DNA of 64,000 bases, from NCBI GenBank assembly GCA_037954235.1, contig JBBMOA010000012.1, positions 7,488,144 through 7,552,143 on the forward strand, written 5' to 3'. The notes under the pieces are model-generated. The model searched no databases, was not told the origin of the DNA, and saw nothing but the letters and a program-made list of their open reading frames with translations. The position numbers were made by a program, and so were the translations under genes. Below, in pieces: positions 24,881 through 37,727 of this stretch. Origin of the DNA: Aulostomus chinensis (taxonomy: Eukaryota > Chordata > Actinopteri > Syngnathiformes > Aulostomidae). Every line of letters starts with the position of its first letter. Position 1 is the stretch's first letter.

Positions 24881-27030
24881 GACTAAACAAGAAGCCACTA
24901 CAGCTACTAAACTCACTCAAGTGGATATTTTAATTTTCACTTGTTTATTAGAAATATTAAAAAGAGCAAGTTCATTCATGCTAAGGGTAAGGCGCTAATT
25001 TGTGCATATAAGGATGTCTTGAAGTTTAATGGAATTGGAATGGTTCAGACATCACTTCGTATTTATCTCTGCACATTCCCTACTCATTTCTATAACATTT
25101 ATTGGCTTTTGCATGAGTAAGCAATGATGATAAGGGCTGACTAAAAAGGCTGAATCACCAGCTAGTTGTCAGTATACGTATGAGCGGTATGAATGATATT
25201 ACGCCCAATAGAGTATGGTCTCTACACTTAAAAGTTTAATTTGTAAGGGATTAATTCTAACCTTATCAAGCTCGTGCTGGTGCGTCTTTGTCTCATAACA
25301 CCAACTTGTTCCTCAAGAGGCCATAATATATTGTTAAACAGGGGCTGCTATACCAGGGGCTGTTCATAGACAGCGCTGCAGGGATGGTGTATTTTTGGTC
25401 AGCATCACCGGGGTTTCCTGACCATCAGAGGCAGCTGTATTGCGTAAGAATTCATTTTCCCAGGCTTTAAGCAATGCACTTGTGTCCCCAACAGAAATGA
25501 TGCTTCCAATCAGTGTCCTCTGAGGTGAGAGGGGCGTGGTTTAGGTGTGACCAAAGCACTTTCAAAACAGCAATGACAAATCATGGAGATGTTAGCATGG
25601 CTGCTTGTGTAGCATCTGTTGTCTTAGAACTGGACAGTATTTCCTCCTAAAAAGACTAGCATGTTTCTGAAGGTCTTTGTGAGCAGAAAATATGTTTCTG
25701 CTCTTCTACTGAAGATCGTTCTTCCAGTCACCTACCGAGTATTTCTTGAATTGTTTCGCCCCTTTCCACAGTTTCTACAGAACTCGTCTGATGGTTCTGT
25801 GTGACACGCGATCAGATTAACAGGTTCACTCCATCTTAAGTCAACAGGATTCAATTTCAAACTGCCAGTCTTCAGAAGAAACTACTTTTGGTGGCAACAA
25901 TCTCATTTACTCAGTCACTAAAAAAAATGTGATCATATTGAGTGCTTAGCTCATGCTAAGGAAGTTAGCATTTCCTTGTGTCTTACAATAACTGTGGACA
26001 CCTCAAATGTCTTTCTCTTTGTTTTGAGTTGAAGTCCAATCAGATGAACAGAGCTGTTAATTCGGAAGCCAGAATAAGACTGTGTTTTTACAGCCAAAAT
26101 ATTCTTCCATCTTCTTCATTCACTTCAGTTCTGGGAATCAAAACTTTAAAAACAGCTTCTCCCAAAGTGTCTGCTTCCTCTGCTCCATCAGAAAAGGTGA
26201 CCCTCAGTCAGACTGCGTACTGGAGTCACCCCTGCTCTCGCTCTCTTGCTCTATTTCTCCCTCTGCCCTTCTCTCTTTTCTACAAACAGTGAAATGTAGA
26301 AAACAGCAGAAAAGGCAATGTGCAAGGGACAGGAGGGGAGGAGGGTGTTTGAGATCGGTGATACCGCGGATGATGGGATGCAAATGGATGCGTGAAGTGT
26401 TTACACATGGCTAATTCCCACCTGTCAGTCAACTTGGAATCTCGGGAGATTTGAAAATCCATCCGACATGATGGGAAGGAGGAAAAGAAGTGGGGAATGA
26501 GAGAAAAATGGCGAGAATGGAGAGATTAAGAAAGAGATGGGGAATAAGAAGACATTAGAGCACAATAAAGGAAAGATTGCCTTGATAAGGCTCTTACTTA
26601 AAGTAAATTAAACTTTGCATTGTCTCAAAAGAACCAGAGCAGTCACTTCTTCACCTCTGCCATCACAGTACCGGCTGTCTAACTTCTATGCCACTCTTGT
26701 TTATTAACCTTTATTCATGCAGTTTCAGCTTGGTGACCATCAATCCTTTTAACACTCCCAGCTCTCCCTTCATTCATCACCAATATTAGCTCCATCTTCA
26801 GCTCTGGTGTAGTCCCTCACACACGCCAACTGGCTGCCCTCATCTTTAATAAAATGGACTAAACCCTGACATCACGAGTAATTTCCTGTACATTTCCATT
26901 CTTCCCTTTCTGTCAGAAATACAGGAACATGTTATTGCTGCCAAGGTCAGACATTTTATTTCTAAAGACCAGCTGGAGTAATTTTGCAGATTCAACATAG
27001 GCCTCCTCAGATTTTGGTCACCACAACCTA
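24881..27030. other. Non-coding interval
   Basis: This is unique sequence. Pyrimidine-rich DNA at 26160-26290 gives several acceptor-like sites, but the following frames stop at once. No gene. Confidence 0.55.
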
Positions 27031-27038
27031 TTCAGCTT

Positions 27039-27412
27039 CATGTACTCCAGTGCTACACCGATGACGCCCAACTTTATATCACTAAATCCATCAGAAATGC
27101 AAATGACTCTACTCTCCCCGACTGAAATTAAAGATGCAAGACAGGTTTCTCCAACTAATAAAGCAGACATGATGATATTCAGTCCCAAATCCCTTACCTA
27201 ACCAATTGCAATTTCTACCTCGCTGTCGATAACTCCCGTCTGTCTCCTTCCTCACACATCCACAATCTGAGAATCATTTTTGACAGCAACCTTCTCTTCC
27301 ATGTCAGTCAAATGACCAGAAGTGTTTTACAGCTCAAAAAACACTTTATCTCGGCCCATCACTATTTCTCTCAGCTGCCAAAACTTTAATCCAAGCCTTT
27401 TTCACAACCTGA
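27039..27412 (+). mobile_element. Decayed L2-clade LINE reverse-transcriptase fragment
   Basis: Split over three frames, the plus strand encodes blocks in the order of an L2/Maui-type reverse transcriptase. First is the catalytic box CYTDDAQLYI (27051-27080, the family's [FY]-A-D-D-T-Q-L-Y). Next is FLQLN-KADMMIFSPKSL (27146-27192), matching the 'FLQLN..KTEvLlfGp' block. Third is SSHIHNLRIIFDSNLLF (from about 27250), matching 'V.NLGVifDS.LsF'. Last is AKTLIQAFFTT (27377-27409), matching 'A..LI.AFi.SRLDYCN'. Stops at 27123 and 27387 and at least two frameshifts make it non-functional. The 5' part, endonuclease and 3' end are missing. Family comparison is from memory. Confidence 0.8.
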
Positions 27413-27641
27413 ACCCCAGTTCTAAATATAATTCAGTGTACCTTCCTCTCTCACCTTCCCTTCCATGACCATGTTGTCCGCGTCTCCCAGAACCTTCACC
27501 TCCCTGCCCCTCAGTGGATCTGCTTCCACCTGATGTGGATGCTGCCATGCCACTAAATTGGCAATTAAAATCAGTTGCTATCACTACCATTAGAATGATG
27601 GGCAGTGCAAGCTTCAGTATACCAGAAGTTGCATATGTCAT
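27402..27641 (-). other. 79-codon ATG frame with hydrophobic N-terminus (unsupported)
   Basis: A minus-strand frame starts at ATG 27641-27639. It has a hydrophobic segment (ILKLALPIILMVVIA) like a signal peptide, then a Gly/Ser/Arg-rich tail, and no introns. Adjacent is the LINE remnant. It could be a chance frame or a decayed element; no family recognised. Confidence 0.12.
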
Positions 27642-27649
27642 CTCCTCAA

Positions 27650-29485
27650 GACTATTTCAAGGAAGAGGTTCCATTGTGGTTTTCAACCCTTAATTTCCAT
27701 GATTCTTTCCACGCATGTGAGGTATATTTTTTATAACCCTAAATGCTCTGAATGTCCATGTACACCTGTAAATAACCAGAAATCCATAGCTTACCAGCAT
27801 ATATTGAACTAAAATGAATGATTATATTCAGAAACGTTTCACAGTTGATCTGAACTGACCAACACCTGCAGGTTATTTGTGAGGCAAATTTCCATTAATT
27901 TTTGGGTTTTATTTATCTTTGTTGCTACATGAGGTTTCTATAAAAATGTGAGGATCTTTCTTTTATAGTTGAGTGATGAAGGTAATCTTTCCGAAGATCC
28001 GCATTTATCTTTAGCCCAGGATATAATCTCTTTTGTTGAAGTGGATTTTTTTTTATGTAGTTTTAGTGAAGGAGGGTTTAAGATCAAAGCTAACACTGCT
28101 ACTACACCTGAGCGTGATTTGACAATATCAATAAGAATTTTTACTAATCTCAAAATCTGTCACAGCCACATTCTGGGCCCGTGTCCACTAAATCCTTTTC
28201 TCTCAGCAGCAAATGCAAGCGCACTCCTCTGAAAATGCCCTGCCCAAAATATCAGTGGAAATGAAGACGCAAGGTAGAATGCTCCCTCTGGATGAAATCG
28301 ATCACCCACAGAAAGGAAACACACGCTGCTCTTTGTGGGTTCCTGGGGTTTTGTGGGTGAGAACACATCTTGATTAGTGTGATCGTTTAAAAAAAAGGGC
28401 TCCTCAATCATTGTTCATACATGTGCCTGACTGTATTTCTTCCACCCCTCCTCCTCAGTGATTGGACAGCTGTCTAAAAATGGACGTGTGAGGAGAAAGT
28501 CAAACATATCTAAACTTTTCTCCCTCTGTTGTTTTTACATCAAATGGGATAGGGATTTTTATCACACTTACATCACAATATCCTGTTTAAACTATCTCTC
28601 ACGCTGTCATTTTTTTTTTTAATTTCATTTCCAGCAGCACCAAAACTATTTAAAACATAATTGAAGACCACAAGAAGTTGGAGTCAATTTAACAAATATT
28701 GCACTATCCCTGAGCAGGGCTGGTGATGGTTCTCAGTCTTGATGGGCTGTCACAACAATACGATTCAAGTTTCTCTCCCAATTGTCGACTACAGCTGTCA
28801 CGGCTGCTAGGCCACAGAGCGGTGTGACGCAATGGTAGACTCAACCATCTTTTATCATCAACGCTTGGTTTGTTCTTCATGGTCTACAAAAGCTGTAGTC
28901 TAACCACGCTTACGCTGCAGCCGCCGAATGGAGGCACGGTGGATGTGTGAGTCAGTCAGAGAGCAGCAGGGTGGCAGGGAGCAAGACTGGCTGTGAGAGG
29001 GGGAGAAGTGAACCTAGTGTGCTGATGAGCTGTCATCCTGGTTATATGTAAATTATAAGCAGATGGTTCACACAAGGGTCAACCTGACAGGAAGTCAGAA
29101 CACCAACAGCCAATCACAATAGAGCTGCCTGTCACATAGAAAGTCCAACTGTAGCGGAGGCGGAGCTTTTAAGAAACAAATGACAGTCTGCAAAGTCTGG
29201 ATTCTCTTTGTAAGCCAGAGTGAACCGGATGGAGCACCGTTAGTTCTCACCTTGAATAAATGTGTCATTTAAAAAGGCTTGTTAGATGTCATTCATAGCT
29301 CAGACTCCTTTACGTCAGACCTCGACCAGACAGTCTTTAGTCAAATCTTTGGAATACATTTCATACATAATGTGGTGCCAGGTCATATTTACACTGTCCC
29401 ACCTCCACAAGTATGGATTAGTTACACTGAGCTGCCAGGAAAGCAAGGAATACAACACCAGCACTGGGAGGATCAGGATGTTATC
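27650..29485. other. Non-coding interval
   Basis: This is unique sequence. A 10-base exact inverted repeat (gactacagct at 28787, its complement at 28891) has a 94-base loop and is probably chance. A 'gcggaggcggagct' box at about 29155 lies in moderately GC-rich DNA. No gene. Confidence 0.55.
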
Positions 29486-29553
29486 CATCCATCCATTTTC
29501 TACTGCTCATCTGTTAAGGGTCGCGGGGGGGGGGGGGGGGGGGGGGGCTGGAG
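29486..29553 (-). mobile_element. SINE 3' tail fragment with expanded poly(G)
   Basis: The plus strand shows ccatccatccattttct..gctcatc.gttaagggtcgc, a 23-base G run (29525-29547) and ctggag. This is the reverse complement of the 3' end and (ATGG)n tail of the tRNA-derived SINE seen in fuller form at 41,091-41,371. The body and tRNA head are absent. Confidence 0.75.
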
Positions 29554-30435
29554 GTGTAAAAAAATAAATTAAAAGGGTTGTAGGCTATACAAGCAGCATT
29601 GAAGTTAAAAACTAACTTTAAGAGCATCAACAGCGTATATTTCTAAGGGTTTGGTACTAGAAATATGAGAAATTATACAAACTGATGGCATTAAAAGACC
29701 CGATCCTTATCACCATGTCATACTTAAAATGGCTGAATTCTTGCAAAGCTAGCAAACGTTGACTCGTTCTTTGGTTCAGCACTCCTTTTTCTTATTTCAA
29801 TTCATATTTCAGACCAATTCCATTTCGGAGGGATTTAAGGCGAAGCGTGTTGATTCAGGAGCCACTAGTCTGTCTTTCCTGCATTCAGTCGAGGACAAAG
29901 GCTAAAAGCTTTCATCTCAACAAACAGTCAGACTCCTGCGCAGTTTGACAGATTATGATTGACAGCCAAAGCTTGCAAACAACTCAGGCTGGGTGATCTA
30001 AAATGTGATTTACAACGTCTCTCCTTCTTATTTCATCATCAAATGTTGCAGTTAATCCTGGTTACATTAATGCGGACAAAAGCAGTTTTTGTGAGTTCTA
30101 TTTTTGGACTTTTCACTGAGATATGCCGACACCTCCACATGTGACGTAGCTCCCCGATTCATGCGCCAGATCTATCTCCCTGTCCGGCTTTGGAGGAGCC
30201 AGTATGTGTATTTCCCTAAACGCTGGCACATTCCTCTTACATCATCTTATGATGAGGATACCTATAATTTGAAAAGAGCAAAAAGTGAAGTGGCAAAACC
30301 GTAACATCTGAAGTTTTCTTAAGTGAATAATGGGATTGTTTGCTCCACCTGCACTGTTGCTGTGGCACCAGTGTAGATGTGTTGGTTACACATATTGCAC
30401 ATGCACACAAAACATACACATTTCCATCATGGTTT
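29554..30435. other. Non-coding interval
   Basis: This is unique sequence with no supported gene or repeat. Confidence 0.6.
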
Positions 30436-30460
30436 TGTGTGTGTGTGTGTGTGTGTGTGT
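30436..30460. repeat. (TG)n microsatellite
   Basis: There are about twelve TG units followed by a short C run. Confidence 0.93.
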
Positions 30461-30552
30461 CTTCCCCCCCTCTTTTATCTAATTTCAAAGAATAATTGAG
30501 AAATGCCTCAGAGGAGTCTCTTTCTTTCTTCACCTCTGATTTCAACCATCAC

Positions 30553-30916
30553 CTCTCCAGGAGTGAGTCTTCAGTTCCCTGCACCTCCATTCTTGGATGG
30601 TGACTCCCTGGGGCCCCACCATGGTTCTTCAGAATGATGAAGGCTTCTCTGATCTGGTTAATTGATCCGCAACTGAGAAAAGACCAATCGCGGCTGGTGG
30701 TTGAAGTAGACATGAAGCATAAAGATGTGGACCTGTGAAAGCTATAGGGGGTCTGGGGGGGGGGGATACTCACCTGGAAGACATTTTTGAAAAATAAGCC
30801 CTTCTGATCATACTCCCACAGATAATTCTCTAATGGCTGCAGAAAATACTGGGGAAGTTCAGCCAGGCTAAAAATACGCTCACTTGCCAAGTTATCATAA
30901 AACATAATGAACAGCT
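30553..30916 (-). other. Candidate two-exon minus-strand transcript with 101-nt intron
   Basis: Reading the minus strand, block 1 (30916-30774, 143 nt) follows a ttgcag acceptor and ends at a consensus CAG|gtgagt donor. A 101-nt interval then ends in ttggtcttttctcag, and block 2 (30672-30553, 120 nt) ends at a GAG|gtgatg site. Block 1 has an open frame including IFSLAELPQYFLQPLENYLW and WEYDQKGLFFKNVFQ, which looks protein-like. Splicing would give a stop four codons into block 2, while the unspliced frame stays open for 118 codons. The first acceptor has a poor pyrimidine tract. A fish-sized intron is plausible, but the product is not recognised. Confidence 0.3.
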
Positions 30917-30989
30917 CTGCAATGGATCATTCCCTCATGATGATAATAATCCTTTTTTATTGACTCTGTTTGAGAGAGGTGTTGATTTA

Positions 30990-31160
30990 TCTCAGTGGTC
31001 AGTAGAGAGACTGGAATTTGCGCCGCTGTTAAACTCTATTTGGTTATTGTTATTCGAATAAAAGCATTAGGATTCGTGATTGTCGTTATTAAATACCTCC
31101 TCATGCTAAATGAATTACCGTCTCTTGAAATAGACATTAATCAGATGCTCCATTTACTCT
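30990..31160. promoter_or_regulatory. Homeodomain-motif-rich block (possible conserved non-coding element)
   Basis: TAAT/ATTA and TTATT cores are dense (gttattgttattcg, aatgaattaccg, cattaatcag) in non-repetitive DNA that ends at a T/C run (31161-31177). Inference from motif density only. Confidence 0.25.
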
Positions 31161-31179
31161 TTTTTTTTTCCCCCCTGTG

Positions 31180-34100
31180 GTTTCTGTCCTCTCCTCAAAT
31201 GGGTGTGGAATGCATTAAACGATTATCTAACAAGATGCTATCTTCTCAGGGTTCTTAAAAAATGTGACTCCTGCACGTGGATTTGATCCTCTCAAGTTAA
31301 CCATTTCCGTTTTGTCTGGTTCAGCATTTCTATTCAACTATTCTACTCTATTCATATTCAACAAAACGCATGAATGGCTTTAAATAGCTCATAGCTCATG
31401 AGTCAAACATAAAGGCAACATTCTTCCTGTATTGGTTCATACATTCAAGGATGCGCAGCTCAGTTATCAAGACCAATGTGACCCCCCTCCCCATGCTTTT
31501 CCAACAATCTGATATTTTACAGACGTGATAGATAAACAAGTGGCTGCTGACAGCAGTGAAGATCAATCAAGACCCTGAGAAACCATAAAAGAATCTCTCT
31601 CACTCTCTCTGACTGCACCTCTGTTCAGCCACTCCCTTCTTTGATTTGTTATTTTCCCAACAAAAATTCAATTGATTGATTGGTTTAGCCGCTTTTCTAC
31701 AAAGTGCTCATTATATTAACAGATTTGTGTGACTGCATCTGTTTCCCTGACAATGCTCACACAACCTGAGGGCACCTTCACAAAACAGCATTTAGTCGGT
31801 TTTTTAATCAGACACCAGTGTGGTTCAGTCCGGTTTGTTTAGTTGATCACAAAAGCCGTAATGGCACTCGAGTGGAGACCAAAATTACTGGTGCGAGACC
31901 ACCTCTCCCGAGCAGCCACGCTCCGTCTGCACGCAAGCGAATCTGAGTGCTGGTCAATAGCAGAGAGAACATGATGAGACAGGGAGAGGACAGACTTAGA
32001 CTTCTGCTGAAATCTGATATTTGTTAGACATCTAAAGCAAAGAGGTTACATTTCCCCAGATAAATATTTTTCACCAGTGCCAAAGACTTCTGCGTGCTTG
32101 TTTCCGGCTCTCCTCCATTGCGTACTGTACACCCCTCCATAAACTTGCTTGAATTTGAGCTTGCTGAAAGTGGACCAAATACATTAATTCCAGTTTTATT
32201 CAGACTCGACAACTTTATATCACTGTGAAAGACTACTAGACTAGTCATTTCAACACTTATATTTCTTCCTATAAAAAGATGCAGAACAATATGACGAGTG
32301 TGCTTATCAGCTAGACGGAGTTATCAGCACCTACTCGCCTTCGAATAATGGAGTTGGTTATTATTTAGAGTAGGCAGACTGGCAATACTACCTCTTCCAC
32401 AAAACCCTCAGCACCAACAGAGGGATTTTAAACAGAGGTAGAATATCTCGGCTGTGGGATAGAATCAAGGGAAAGTTGGTACTTTGTTAACTTCAAAAGC
32501 GACACACTAATGCGGGATACAGCTCATTTCCAAAGGAAAAAAGCTGTCTATTGAAGACGACCGCATCCATTCTGTTAGCTGACAGGGTTTAAAACACACA
32601 CCACTGTTTGATCACTCAAAGCACCACCCATGAATATGTGCAATATGACAATCAATTTAATGTTGACTGTCCAAAATCCTCTCGTTTTATGTGGTCTAAC
32701 GCATGAATAAACATCAGCGTGCAGGAATAATTACAGTGACACACATTAACACAGTGGCAACACACCAAGAGAACCTCAGTCTTATTAATTCCGACAATCG
32801 ACGAGATGTAGCAGTTAGGTGGGAATCATAACATATGTGGGAGGATGAGAGCAAAGATAAAAAAGGAGAATGAGTGTGGGGGCGGTGAGTCGCAAAATGG
32901 TGTTGGATGAATATGTAAAATTAAAGTTAAAAAAAGAAATTGAGGAGGACAAATCCGGATGAAAAATTCAGCAAAATCTATTTTTGAAATATGCTACAGT
33001 ATGTGGAAAAAAGGATATGCTGATAGACATGAAAGGCGGCAACTATAGGCGTGTTTAAAATTGTATGACAGGGCTGTAGAGGATTTCAAAAGAATTCAAA
33101 TGCAGGGTTCAGCTAGAGTTTAAATCAGAATACTGCGCCACTGCTCATCTCTCTCTTCCCCTGCTCAGCAGAGGATACGGTGCAATGGAAGGATGTGCTA
33201 CCATCTTTATCTGTCCTGTTTTTTTGTTAATTTCTTCATTCCAACATCTGAGGTGACTGTGTGTTTAAAGAGGTTCTGTCATGTTTTATAATCTCTATTG
33301 TGTGCTTATTAAAATTGCTCATTTGTATAGCGCTCACCACTGTGTTGGGCTCAGAGGCTGATCTGTCACTGCCTGACAACGCCATTACTAAGGGTTCAGG
33401 ATTTGGACTAAAAATATACGAAGGCTGCAGTTTGTCTTAACATCTCTGTCACTAACGCCAGCCTCCAGGTTTAATCCACATTCTCGTTAGTTGCTGCTAA
33501 CAAACACAATACGTGATAACACATTCAATGAAACGACGAGAGCGACGAGTAGAGTATTGTTGCTTCAGGAAAACCAGAAAAACTGGGCCACTCGGTGTCA
33601 TCTCTATGTTAAATTGTAAATTCAAAGAAGGTCTCATTACATGAGTAAGGTGAGGTTTCAAAAAAAAAGGGAGAAAAGGAAATACGATTCTCCTTCAAAA
33701 ACCCATCTTGGATACACTGGAGCATGAGTGTAAAATTCTATTTTCTGTTCTAAGTTTACTGAAACCTCACCTAAACCATCGTAGGAAATCTTCACGAGGA
33801 ATAAACACCGGAGGTTCTCAAAAAGCCCCGGCATGTGACCGGCCCAGCAGCGCTTCTCCTCCTCTGTCTTCATTATTTGGCTTATTTTGCATAAACTATC
33901 TTTTGCTGACAGTAATTATTCATTTGGTTTTTTTTGGTGTTTCAGTAACCTTCAGCCACAGAGATGTTTGACTTCGGGGTCATTTGTGTGGCCCCGTGTC
34001 TCCTACAGTACACAGTGAATACACAGAAATAGGGTTAGCATACAATAACACCATTTCATTAGCATTCAAACTAGTAAAGCCAAGAGGAAGCGATCCAGGC

Positions 34101-36567
34101 TGCTGTCTACGGTGCTGATCCTGCCAGGTACAGGGAGCGGCTCAGGAACCATCCAGGACCTTGAACAGCTACACCCTCATTCTTGTCTTACAAGGAGAAG
34201 TCAGAGGATACAAAGATGAAACATTTATTCTCCTTTTTTGGCACAAAATCTGCAACAGATTCTCAAAAGCCAACACAGAAATAAGCTGCATTTACACAGA
34301 AACATGGACTTATATACATTAAAAAATGATGCAACACATATAAAATGAAAAAAGCAATTAAGTTGTGCAGCTCTTTATCGCCCTTGTAGTTCACAATACC
34401 AATCTTCAATTAACCTATTGCACCTGCATGTTTAATTATAGATCCTATAGCCTGCCACTTATACTGGTTCCTCCTCATAATTAGTTTCTTATAGACCTAC
34501 ACTATCTGAAATATGAATAAGAAATTAGAACAAACAGTCATTGATTGTTTTTGTGCCCAGGCTCCTGAGCGCAGGGACTCATTAGTAACAATTGCCTTGA
34601 CTTTTTGTTTGGGGTGTCATTCAGAAAGCAGCTCGCCCAGACTCAGCAGCATTTGGGATTTAGAAGGGCACGTTCTCTGTGGTGGCTTGCCCTTGTGGAT
34701 GTGGACGACAAGTTCTAAGCCCTCAACGTGGACAAATATAGCAGCAACAGTGATGCCAAATCTGCATTCGTGAGGGCCCTTAAAGGGGAACTTGAACCTA
34801 GATTCTATTTTCCTGACTTGAGAGTCTAAGTGGGTGATTGAAATCATCAAATTGTGGAATCACTCCAGTATGGAGCCGTGGCGGAGCTGCCTGCAGCCCC
34901 AGAGCACGTGATAAACTTGCCCAATTGGATGACATTATAGTATGCGATAGGGCTGCAGGCTGCTCAGCACTTGTTCCATTCCCTTAAAAGGAAAAGGAAA
35001 AAGAAAGGTTCCAGGTTGAAAAAAGCCCAAAAAAGGTTCTCCTTTAAACTTGTGCCACTCTGAGCCACACCATCATCTGCGGCAGAGGGAGTTAGAATAG
35101 TTGTCGGATGCTTTTGCATCAGATTCGGCCTTTGCCCTGAAAACAGACCTCCTCAAGGTGGGCGCCACCAAGAAGGCAGAAGCTCTGCGCAGAGCGTACC
35201 ATGTCTCCTGAGCCAGAGCCGGTGATTACATCACCTAAAGATGCAGCTCGAGCTGAGCACAGCGGACAGAGGGATCGAGTCTGCTCGCATACTGTGCAAT
35301 TATCTGTGTCTTAGTGATGGGGACCTGCAAGAAGGAGAGATCAATGTAGAGGGGAAGGAGAAGGAAGGTGTCCTTTGCAATTTTAGGCCCCTGTGAGGCA
35401 ACCGCCTGCAGGTAGGGATGGATTAGATCATCCCATGACTCTATATAACTGTGTCATTTCAAAGATTGTGTGTGCCAAACAAAAACTAAACTTTTCTGAT
35501 AAAAACTGACACCATAGCAGCTCATGTCCTACAAAGACAACATGCAGAGAGACAAATAATCAGAGTTAACAGACGTGTGAGTTACATAGCTCTCAACCGG
35601 GTAACGTAATGAAATGGATATGGATGAACCGAATCAATACTCGATGCTGAGGAACTAATTATGGTCTTCAGGGATGTTTAAATGCCAGTTAAGGCTCATC
35701 TTGAGGTGTTTGCATCCTCAATTAAAATTTATGTTTGTGTTTTTGCAAGATATTACACGGCAAATTAAATTAAAACCAGGGCACATTCAAAGCATTTATT
35801 TAACAACTTGTTTTAATGTTGTATGTTTCAAGTTAAACACGTCACTAATTGTAGAATCTGACAGTGTTTGTAATGAAAGTCCACCCCATCGAGGTTTGCA
35901 TCGACCTTACTGAAGCATGAACTGTACCAGCGAGGTGTGTAAGCAGTTCAGATGAGCGTATATCTGAATACCAAGGCAGAAGAAGTGTAGGAGCAACAGA
36001 AAGAGTGAGAGGGAGGCAGCACACCTTAATTTCCTCATTGCTAATGTGCTAATCTGGCCTGGTTCATTTTCTCTCTGCAACACCAGCCTCATCAAGAGCC
36101 AATTAACTCCTCCGCAGCCCGTTGCCATTCATCATAACGGGACAGACAAACTCATCTTTTCTCCTTAATGTCGCAACACACAGCAGCCCCCTGCAGTCAA
36201 TACACTTTCCCATGTGGAACGACTGTATAATGGTGGCCTACTGTGATCGATAGGCAACCAGAACCCCTATTAAGGTGGATGAAGGCCATAGATTAATTTT
36301 TAAGGACAAAAAAAAAGAAATATATGTTTATCTTTTGAAAATGCCAAAGGAGAGATTCATTAGTTGAAGTGTTGAAAAGTTTTAAAGAATATGACTACAC
36401 TCCGTTGTTTGTCTGTGTAGTAGCGAAAACACAACTTCTTAGGTGTCTATTCTGGTATTCAGGGTGGTGCAGAGAAATTTTGGTACTCGTTTTGCACTTA
36501 GAAATTTGTAATTATGCTACTGCCCACATGGCTGGATTATGAGCCACAGGGAACAGATATGTCAAAG
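31180..36567. other. Long non-coding interval
   Basis: The interval is mainly unique sequence without microsatellites longer than 20 bases. Protein-like but unsupported frames occur at 34617-34850 (-), at about 35110-35215 (+, 35 codons including TDLLKVGATKKAEALRRAYH) and at 35907-36128 (-). None has a convincing pair of splice sites. The stretch 36020-36200 has several TTAAT/ATTAG-type words. No RNA gene or mobile element recognised. Confidence 0.5.
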
Positions 36568-36579
36568 CCCCCCCCCCCC

Positions 36580-36611
<32 letters not shown>
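36568..36611. repeat. Poly(C) followed by (CA)n
   Basis: Fifteen C bases are followed by about fifteen CA units. This is the complementary arrangement of the GT-to-G tracts elsewhere. Confidence 0.95.
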
Positions 36612-36612
<1 letters not shown>

Positions 36613-37663
36613 CATAGCACAACATTCAAGTCAAGTCAATAGTGCCAAAGTTACAGTCCAAAAAAAGCTCTATCATGCAGCATACAACACCCTCTGTTCC
36701 TCTGGTGAAGCGGGTCTCTCAGGTTGATAAAAGCCTCTGTTTTCATATCCAAACATATCTCCTCTGACACTCCTGTGCATAGGTTGCGTAACAAATAGCA
36801 GAGCATGCTGTTAAAGATACGATCAAATACCCGTGACTTCGGCATTGGCACTGAGGTGGGTAGGAGGGGAGGATCCAGCTTTGAACCAGCACAACATGCC
36901 TTCATTTGACAAACACTTGACATACGTATGAACACATGGACATGTGATTTGTCAGGTGAGAAATCTAACGCGAAAGCTTGAAGCATGTGGAAAACATTTG
37001 CATGTGTGAAACATACAGTCGCCTTTCTCTTCTGAATACGTGGATTTGTAGTATTTATGTGCAATGTGTGAAAATCCTATTTATAAAAACTGGAAAACAT
37101 AGAAATACTCATGTTACACACATGAGATTATCCATGTATGTGAAACTATGGGAGACCACCCAGGAATCTCACCAGGCACACAGCTCACAGGCAGTAAAAC
37201 TCAGTCCTCTCGTCGTTAATATCAGTTTTTAACGTTCGTCTTAATCAAATTACCTATTTAAAATACTGTTTTGCCAAGTAAAACTCTTCTTGAATCTCTT
37301 GGGGGTAATAAATAAATAAGGTTCGGTTTATCCTACCAGTGCAGTGATAGTTGAGACGTTTTTGTTCATATATGCAATAATTTGATTATTTGTTTGATTT
37401 ATCTCTACATACGAGAATTATGAACCCCAGCGTAAATGAATCCCGCTTTCAAGGCGGCTCCAGCTTCATTAAATCAGCGCAGGTTAGCAGTGGGGGGTGC
37501 ATGTGTGGGGCAGTAAAATAGCTTTACTAAAGGGCAATTGTTATGGGGTTGTGTATGTGCACCCTTGGGATCATGCACCACACATGTGCCCTCACACAAA
37601 CAGTCACACTATGTTTTGATTGAGACTTGTGCAACATTTGTTACGTTATATTTTGTTGCATGC

Positions 37664-37664
<1 letters not shown>
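36612..37664. other. Non-coding interval
   Basis: This is unique sequence. The 137-codon minus frame at 36651-37064 has no recognisable domain and starts within ordinary AT-rich DNA. Confidence 0.55.

Positions 37665-37726
<62 letters not shown>
37665..37726. repeat. (TG)31 microsatellite
   Basis: The array is 62 bases of uninterrupted TG. The 161-codon frame at 37538-38023 reads through it as Cys/Val and is not considered coding. Confidence 0.97.

Positions 37727-37727
<1 letters not shown>

Noticed and set aside
28787..28900. 10-bp exact inverted repeat
   Set aside because: The 94-base loop and lack of pairing beyond the arms make it likely chance.
34617..34850. 77-codon minus frame with protein-like composition
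   Set aside because: No donor follows in frame, the acceptor is poor and no family is recognised.
35110..35215. Plus-strand peptide TDLLKVGATKKAEALRRAYH
   Set aside because: Only about 35 codons between stops, without a matching pair of splice sites.
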